Source: Fidelibacterota bacterium TCS52
GTDB taxonomy: Bacteria > Fidelibacterota > Fidelibacteria > Fidelibacterales > Fidelibacteraceae
NCBI GenBank assembly: GCA_001577215.1
Contig: LSCC01000033.1
Coordinates: 1 to 19,633 of the forward strand
Reading direction: 5' to 3'
Length of the DNA stretch: 19,633 nt
Part shown: piece by piece, positions 16,100 through 19,633 of the stretch
How positions within the stretch are numbered: position 1 is the stretch's first letter
How the letters are laid out: each line of letters opens with the position of its first letter
Notes under the pieces: generated by a model
The model's input: the letters and a program-made list of their open reading frames with translations, nothing else
Databases searched by the model: none
What the model was told of the DNA's origin: nothing
Made by a program: the position numbers and the translations under genes

Positions 16100-16639
16100 A
16101 TGACAACATCAAACATAAAACATGTTAAATTAATCGTTGGATTGTTATATTCAAATAATTTTTTAGAATATGAAGGTTTTATTAATTTAATTGCCAATAT
16201 TTTTGGTGAAATAGATAAAATGAGCTTGTTATATCCATTTAATTACACCGATTATTATAAAATAGAATTTGGCGACAACTTAACTCGCAAATTCCTAAGC
16301 TTTGAAGATCTAATCTCGCCTGAAAAATTATCAGAAATAAAAATAATTACAAACAAATTGGAAAATAAATATTTAAAAAAGAATAAAAGAACAATAAACA
16401 TTGATCCGGGATATCTGGACTTAGACAAATTTGTATTAGCTTCGGTAAAATATGGCAGACAGAAATTATATATTGGTAAAGGAATTTACGCAGACCCTGT
16501 TTTAGAATATTATAAAAAAAGCTTTAATCATTTTAATTGGAGCTTCCCAGATTTTAAATCTAATAAATATCTTGATTTTTTTTCAGAAGTAAGAAGTATA
16601 TATCGAGAACAAATAAAAGAGTATTTACAAAATAAATAA
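16100..16639 (+). CDS. DUF4416 family protein
   Basis: A 179-residue soluble protein with the DUF4416 pattern: early KLIVGLLYSN (10-19), YPFNYTDYYKIEFG (45-58), then the block NIDPGYLDLDKFVLAS (100-115), LYIGKGIYADPVLEYY (123-138) and the SFPDFKSNKYLDFFSEVR end. The family has no assigned function that I know. Sequence completeness is good. The ATG lies 180 bp from the divergent transketolase start. No Shine-Dalgarno sequence is visible in the AT-rich leader, so initiation may depend on an unstructured start region, and the exact start is less sure than elsewhere. It is 47 bp from the next gene on the same strand. Confidence 0.82.
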   Translation: MTTSNIKHVKLIVGLLYSNNFLEYEGFINLIANIFGEIDKMSLLYPFNYTDYYKIEFGDNLTRKFLSFEDLISPEKLSEIKIITNKLENKYLKKNKRTINIDPGYLDLDKFVLASVKYGRQKLYIGKGIYADPVLEYYKKSFNHFNWSFPDFKSNKYLDFFSEVRSIYREQIKEYLQNK

Positions 16640-16686
16640 AAATATTTAATATAGAGTAATAACAAATAATTATTTATATTTAACAT

Positions 16687-17190
16687 ATGAAGTATTTTAA
16701 ATTATTAAAAACCCCAGATATTAGTTTTTATAAAAAATTTAAGCGTCTATGGAAAAATTATATCTTCCAAATTCTTATTGCAACCCTATCTGTATTTATT
16801 GCTATTTTAGTTATTAAAATGCAAAATGTAGTTATGATCGCTTCTTTGGGAGCTACTACATTTATTATATTTATTACACCCACGAATTTCACTGCTAACA
16901 GGCGTAATGTAATCGGTGGGCATGTGATAGGAATAATAATTGGAATGCTATTTACATTAATACCCGCCTCATCTTCAATTGTTTCTATTATAATTTTTTC
17001 ATTAACAGTAGGGACTTCAATGTTCTTCATGGCAATCATAGATATGGAACATCCACCTGCTTGTGGAACAGCTTTAGGAATAGTAAGTTCCGGGTATACT
17101 ATAAGTATGATTTTTGCATTTTTAACAGGTGTGGTTATTTTATCTTTAATTCACCATATATTTAAACCCAAATTAAAAGATTTGGTATAA
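16687..17190 (+). CDS. HPP family membrane protein
   Basis: A 167-residue membrane protein with a basic amphipathic N-terminus and four hydrophobic segments (about residues 27-43, 49-66, 77-92 and 97-118, with a further one at 139-158). The eponymous His-Pro-Pro motif is at 122-124 (DMEHPPACGTALG), and the GATTFIIFITPTNF and NVIGGHVIGIIIGM blocks match the family's SFGA and GHxxG regions. HPP-family proteins are integral membrane proteins, and some plant and cyanobacterial members transport nitrite into chloroplasts; transport of that kind here is conjecture. It is 5 bp from the following DUF2953 gene, so probably co-transcribed. No clear ribosome-binding site. Confidence 0.85.
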   Translation: MKYFKLLKTPDISFYKKFKRLWKNYIFQILIATLSVFIAILVIKMQNVVMIASLGATTFIIFITPTNFTANRRNVIGGHVIGIIIGMLFTLIPASSSIVSIIIFSLTVGTSMFFMAIIDMEHPPACGTALGIVSSGYTISMIFAFLTGVVILSLIHHIFKPKLKDLV

Positions 17191-17195
17191 TATTT

Positions 17196-17873
17196 ATGTT
17201 TTTCTTGTATTTTTTAATCTACTTTTTAATTTTCATCCTATTGTTATTTTTGGGAATGATTTTTATTCCCTTTAAAACTTCAATAGATACTAGGTATCAA
17301 AACAAAAATTTAAATGGAAAAATCACTTTATATTGGATCAAATTTTTATTTGCAATAATCTTATCGATAGAAAATAAATCTAAATTAAATGTAAAAATTA
17401 AATTTTTACAGATTCCAATAAAATTTGCAATTTCATTAAAGAAGAAAACAAAAAAAAACAAAGGAAAAACTAAAACAGAAAAAGAAATAACAGTTGACAA
17501 AAAAAGCAAATACAAGTCAATCACAGAAATCAAATCCTTATATGTTGAAAAAAAACCACAAATAACATTTTATAAAAATTTATTTAAAAAACATTTTGTG
17601 ATAATTTGGAGAGAATATTTACAATTTAAATTAAAAAATTTTTCAACAAATATTGGACTGCCTAACCCAAGTAATACTGGAAAATTATCAGGATATTTAT
17701 ATACACTACCATTTATTACCAACAAAAAAAACATTAACTTACATTGGGATTATTTTAATACGCGATACGACATAATACTTAAAATGAATATTATTATGAA
17801 ATTATATGGTATTTTATTCAGATTATTGTTAATTTGGAGGGAAATAAATAAATTCAAAAAAAAGGAGAGATAA
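17196..17873 (+). CDS. DUF2953 domain-containing membrane protein (YtfI-like)
   Basis: A 225-residue protein with an N-terminal membrane segment (about 1-26), then a segment with FLFAIILSIENKS and a lysine-rich low-complexity linker (KKKTKKNKGKTKTEKE, about 84-99), and a C-terminal half that has TNIGLPNPSNTGKLSGYLY (150-168) and ends with a hydrophobic helix. This resembles DUF2953 proteins such as Bacillus YtfI, which lie next to ytfJ (gerW). It is followed directly, with no gap, by a GerW-like gene here, as in that arrangement. Function is not known. It is very lysine- and AT-rich, so the similarity is carried mainly by the NxGxxxPxxTGxxxG stretch and by context. Confidence 0.7.
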   Translation: MFFLYFLIYFLIFILLLFLGMIFIPFKTSIDTRYQNKNLNGKITLYWIKFLFAIILSIENKSKLNVKIKFLQIPIKFAISLKKKTKKNKGKTKTEKEITVDKKSKYKSITEIKSLYVEKKPQITFYKNLFKKHFVIIWREYLQFKLKNFSTNIGLPNPSNTGKLSGYLYTLPFITNKKNINLHWDYFNTRYDIILKMNIIMKLYGILFRLLLIWREINKFKKKER

Positions 17874-18227
17874 ATGGTTAATGAAACAATAGAAACTTTA
17901 TTAAAAAAAGCAGAAGAAATTGCGAAAACAAAAACTATTGTTGGTGATTCTATAAAAGTTGGAGAAGTTACAATCATCCCAATATCAAAAATCTCTATTG
18001 GATTCGGTGCAGGAGGCGGAAAAGATAACAAAAATGATGCAATTGGTGAAGGGGCCGGAGGAGGAATCAATATTCAACCGGTTGCAATTATTTCAATCTA
18101 TAAAAATTCTTCCAAATTGTTAATGCTGGGTAAAAAAGAGCAAACAGTTGAAAAAATACTTGACCTTGTTCCAAATATTTTAGAAAGATTTTCACCTAAA
18201 GAAAATAATAAAAAGGAGAATAAATAA
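17874..18227 (+). CDS. GerW (YtfJ)-like protein
   Basis: A 117-residue soluble protein with the GerW/YtfJ pattern: an N-terminal helix (NETIETLLKKAEEI), TKTIVGDSIKVGEVTIIPIS (20-39), KISIGFGAGGG (39-49), then EGAGGGINIQPVAIISI (59-75). The glycine-rich GxGxGxGG plus AGGG-x-x-x-x-PVA block is the family hallmark. In Bacillus, GerW helps spore germination, but homologues are also found widely in non-sporing bacteria, where the role is unknown. No other sporulation genes are in this window. The ATG is preceded by AAAAAAGGAGAGATAA, a strong ribosome-binding site. Its TAA and the start ATG of the Crp/Fnr gene overlap as TAATG (18225-18229). Confidence 0.88.
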   Translation: MVNETIETLLKKAEEIAKTKTIVGDSIKVGEVTIIPISKISIGFGAGGGKDNKNDAIGEGAGGGINIQPVAIISIYKNSSKLLMLGKKEQTVEKILDLVPNILERFSPKENNKKENK

Positions 18228-18910
18228 TGGACATTTCTACATTAAAAAACATAACATTATTTGGAGATCTTAACGACGAAGATCTTAACAAAATTCTAAA
18301 ACTTTGTAAAATCAAACATTATCACACACACAATATTATTCTATTTGAAGAGGATCTTGGTGATATGTTATTTTTTATTATAAAAGGTAAGGTTCAAATT
18401 AGTCGTACAAATGAAGCCGGAAAAGAGATAATATTATCAATAATAAAAGAAAATGATTATTTTGGTGAAATGTCTATATTGGACGGAAAAACCAGATCTG
18501 CAAATGCAGTTGCTTTATCAGATGCTAGTGTTTTTATTATAAACAAAAAGGATTTCTATTTCATTTTAGAAGAGTATCCAAAAGTAGCTATTCGCTTATT
18601 AAAAAATCTAACAAGTAGATTACGTAAAGCTGATCAATTAATTGCAAGTTTGTCATTGAATAACGCAGAAAATAAAATTTGTAATACCATTTTGTCTATC
18701 GCTGAAGATTCAGGAATAAATAAAAACGGAAGTGTTACTATTGATAAAATGCCAAGTCAACAAATAATTGCAAACATGTCCGGAACCTCAAGAGAAACCG
18801 TGTCAAGAATGCTTTCTAAACTAAAAACAAAAAAATTAATTAATACTAAAAACCATAAATTAGTTATAAATAGTTACGAGGATTTTTTAAATAAACTTGC
18901 CACAAGTTAA
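18227..18910 (+). CDS. Crp/Fnr family transcriptional regulator
   Basis: A 227-residue regulator with an N-terminal cyclic-nucleotide-binding-like beta-barrel (about 8-125), a dimer helix and a C-terminal HTH. The phosphate-binding cassette FGEMSILDGKTRSANA (79-94) keeps Gly, Glu and Arg-Ser positions used by cAMP-type domains. The HTH recognition helix is SGTSRETVSRMLSKL (185-199); Glu190, Ser193 and Arg194 line up with FNR's DNA-contacting Glu-x-x-Ser-Arg, so a TTGAT-like half site is a guess. Only two cysteines (27 and 152) are present, and the N-terminal iron-sulfur cysteines of FNR are missing, so oxygen sensing by a cluster is not supported. AAGGAG precedes the ATG and the gene overlaps the GerW stop, suggesting coupled translation. 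It may control the adjacent genes or be an unlinked regulator. Confidence 0.92.
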   Translation: MDISTLKNITLFGDLNDEDLNKILKLCKIKHYHTHNIILFEEDLGDMLFFIIKGKVQISRTNEAGKEIILSIIKENDYFGEMSILDGKTRSANAVALSDASVFIINKKDFYFILEEYPKVAIRLLKNLTSRLRKADQLIASLSLNNAENKICNTILSIAEDSGINKNGSVTIDKMPSQQIIANMSGTSRETVSRMLSKLKTKKLINTKNHKLVINSYEDFLNKLATS

Positions 18911-18913
18911 ATT

Positions 18914-19453
18914 TTATTCACCAGAATATTTAACAGTAGAATATACGTTATAATTATTAAGAACTTTTCTACCTCCGAGATCCGGCAATTCTATAATAAA
19001 AGCAATCCCTTTTACAACACCTTTAAGTTTTTCTATTAAATTAACAGAGGCTTTTGCCGAACCACCTGTAGCGAGTAGATCATCTATTAATAAAATCTTT
19101 TGACCTGATTTAATTGCATCTGAATGAATTTGAAGTATATTGGTACCATACTCAAGTGAATATTCTTGAGAAACATATTTACCTGGCAATTTCCCTGGTT
19201 TCCTTATCGGTACAAATGGCAAATTCAATTTATACGACAATGCACCCCCAATAATAAAACCGCGTGATTCAATACCAGCTATAATATCAATGTCCACTTC
19301 TTTATATTTTTCTACAAGATCGTCTATTATTATTTTGTATCCCTCAGCATCTTTTAATAGAGTAGTTATATCACGAAACATAATTCCCTTAATGGGAAAA
19401 TCCGGTATTGAACGAATTTTTGATTTGATCATTTTTTTGGTTGTTTTGTCCAT
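18914..19453 (-). CDS. apt: Adenine phosphoribosyltransferase
   Basis: Salvages adenine to AMP using PRPP. The 179 residues match the family. Motifs: IRSIPDFPIKGIMFRDIT (13-30), DIIAGIESRGFIIGGALSY (56-74), VPIRKPGKLP (81-90), EYSLEYG (97-103) and the PRPP-binding loop ILLIDDLLATGGSA (120-133). I keep the ATG at 19453 (AAAGGAT lies 7 bp upstream); the second Met (codon 8) is less well placed. It converges with the Crp/Fnr gene, with 3 bp between stop codons and no clear terminator between them. Confidence 0.96.
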   Translation of the reverse strand: MDKTTKKMIKSKIRSIPDFPIKGIMFRDITTLLKDAEGYKIIIDDLVEKYKEVDIDIIAGIESRGFIIGGALSYKLNLPFVPIRKPGKLPGKYVSQEYSLEYGTNILQIHSDAIKSGQKILLIDDLLATGGSAKASVNLIEKLKGVVKGIAFIIELPDLGGRKVLNNYNVYSTVKYSGE

Positions 19454-19475
19454 TTTTTATCCTTTATTTTTCTGT

Positions 19476-19484
19476 AATATAACA
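19476..19484 (-). promoter_or_regulatory. Extended -10 element of apt
   Basis: On the minus strand TG-T-TATATT lies 23 bp upstream of the apt start, one base from the extended -10 consensus TGnTATAAT. A clear -35 box is not visible, which is acceptable for an extended -10. Start of transcription would be near 19469. Confidence 0.45.
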
Positions 19485-19613
19485 TAAGTAAAATTAAAAA
19501 TAAACAATTAAATTTAAAATTTGAAAAAGGAAAGGGGAAAATGCAGAATTATTGAAAATCCAAAACATATAAAATAATACAAATATTTATAATAAAAATA
19601 ATTCCTTTTTATA

Positions 19614-19619
19614 TTGACT
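19614..19619 (+). promoter_or_regulatory. Possible -35 box of a rightward promoter cut by the window end
   Basis: TTGACT is a near-perfect -35 hexamer on the plus strand at the very end of the window. Any -10 box at the usual 17-bp spacing would lie beyond the last base, so the promoter cannot be completed. The stretch 19485-19613 before it is AT-rich with a purine tract and no recognisable gene. Confidence 0.3.
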
Positions 19620-19633
19620 TTATTAAAAATTAT

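Noticed and set aside
16664..16675. Perfect 12-bp palindrome AAATAATTATTT between DUF4416 and the HPP gene
   Set aside because: Only A and T; such palindromes are expected often in this composition and no T run follows for a terminator.
17750..18070. 106-residue proline/serine-rich open frame on the minus strand
   Set aside because: It is the mirror of the Gly/Ala-rich GerW segment, which explains its proline-rich composition.
19540..19555. Tiny frame MQNY after a purine-rich AAAGGGG tract
   Set aside because: Only four codons, no attenuator or downstream gene in range; likely chance in AT-rich DNA.

Overview
This window (about 19.6 kb, very AT-rich, tightly packed, essentially all bacterial housekeeping genes) reads as a chromosomal segment of a low-GC bacterium. 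The mix of genes points away from Firmicutes and Proteobacteria as a simple fit: a PASTA-only membrane protein beside fmt-rsmB, a transketolase split into two genes, DUF4416, a GerW (YtfJ)-like protein next to DUF2953, and a corrinoid-methyltransferase-like uroporphyrinogen decarboxylase homologue. I would guess an uncultivated anaerobic lineage, possibly in or near the FCB group (Cloacimonadota-like), but this is an inference with low confidence. No mobile element, CRISPR array, phage gene or obvious defence system is visible.

Layout. (1) 1-5315, plus strand: the 3' part of a UroD/MtaA-family gene, then fmt, rsmB, a PASTA-repeat membrane protein, a CTP-dependent lipid-kinase-like membrane protein and an alpha-oxoamine synthase (BioF-like). 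Gaps are tiny or negative, so this looks like one operon. (2) 5276-5436, minus strand: an initiator tRNA-fMet with its own promoter and an intrinsic terminator that sits inside the last codons of the opposing BioF-like gene. (3) 5483-15919, minus strand: a long run transcribed leftward from a promoter near 15,970: transketolase N and C halves, ruvB, queA, ispD, ispF, then (after 58 bp) a DedA-family protein, gltX, a nitrilase-family amidohydrolase and NAD(P)HX epimerase/dehydratase, then a NimA-like flavoprotein and a DUF2809 membrane protein. (4) 16100-18910, plus strand: DUF4416, an HPP-family membrane protein, DUF2953, a GerW-like protein and a Crp/Fnr-type regulator. (5) 18914-19453, minus strand: apt, convergent with the regulator and 3 bp from it. 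The last 180 bp hold the apt promoter and the start of a rightward promoter.

How the genes work together. Translation is the main theme: fmt formylates Met on the initiator tRNA encoded in the same window, gltX charges tRNA-Glu, queA builds queuosine and rsmB methylates 16S rRNA. Pentose phosphate (transketolase), non-mevalonate isoprenoid (ispD, ispF), purine salvage (apt), DNA repair (ruvB) and metabolite repair (nnr, possibly the nitrilase homologue) fill the rest. The less ordinary parts are the PASTA / lipid kinase / alpha-oxoamine synthase stretch, the DUF2953-GerW pair in an organism with no other sign of sporulation here, an IspF with changed active-site positions, and the terminator nested in the end of a convergent coding region. 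I did not find a clear new multi-gene system; the window is mostly ordinary.
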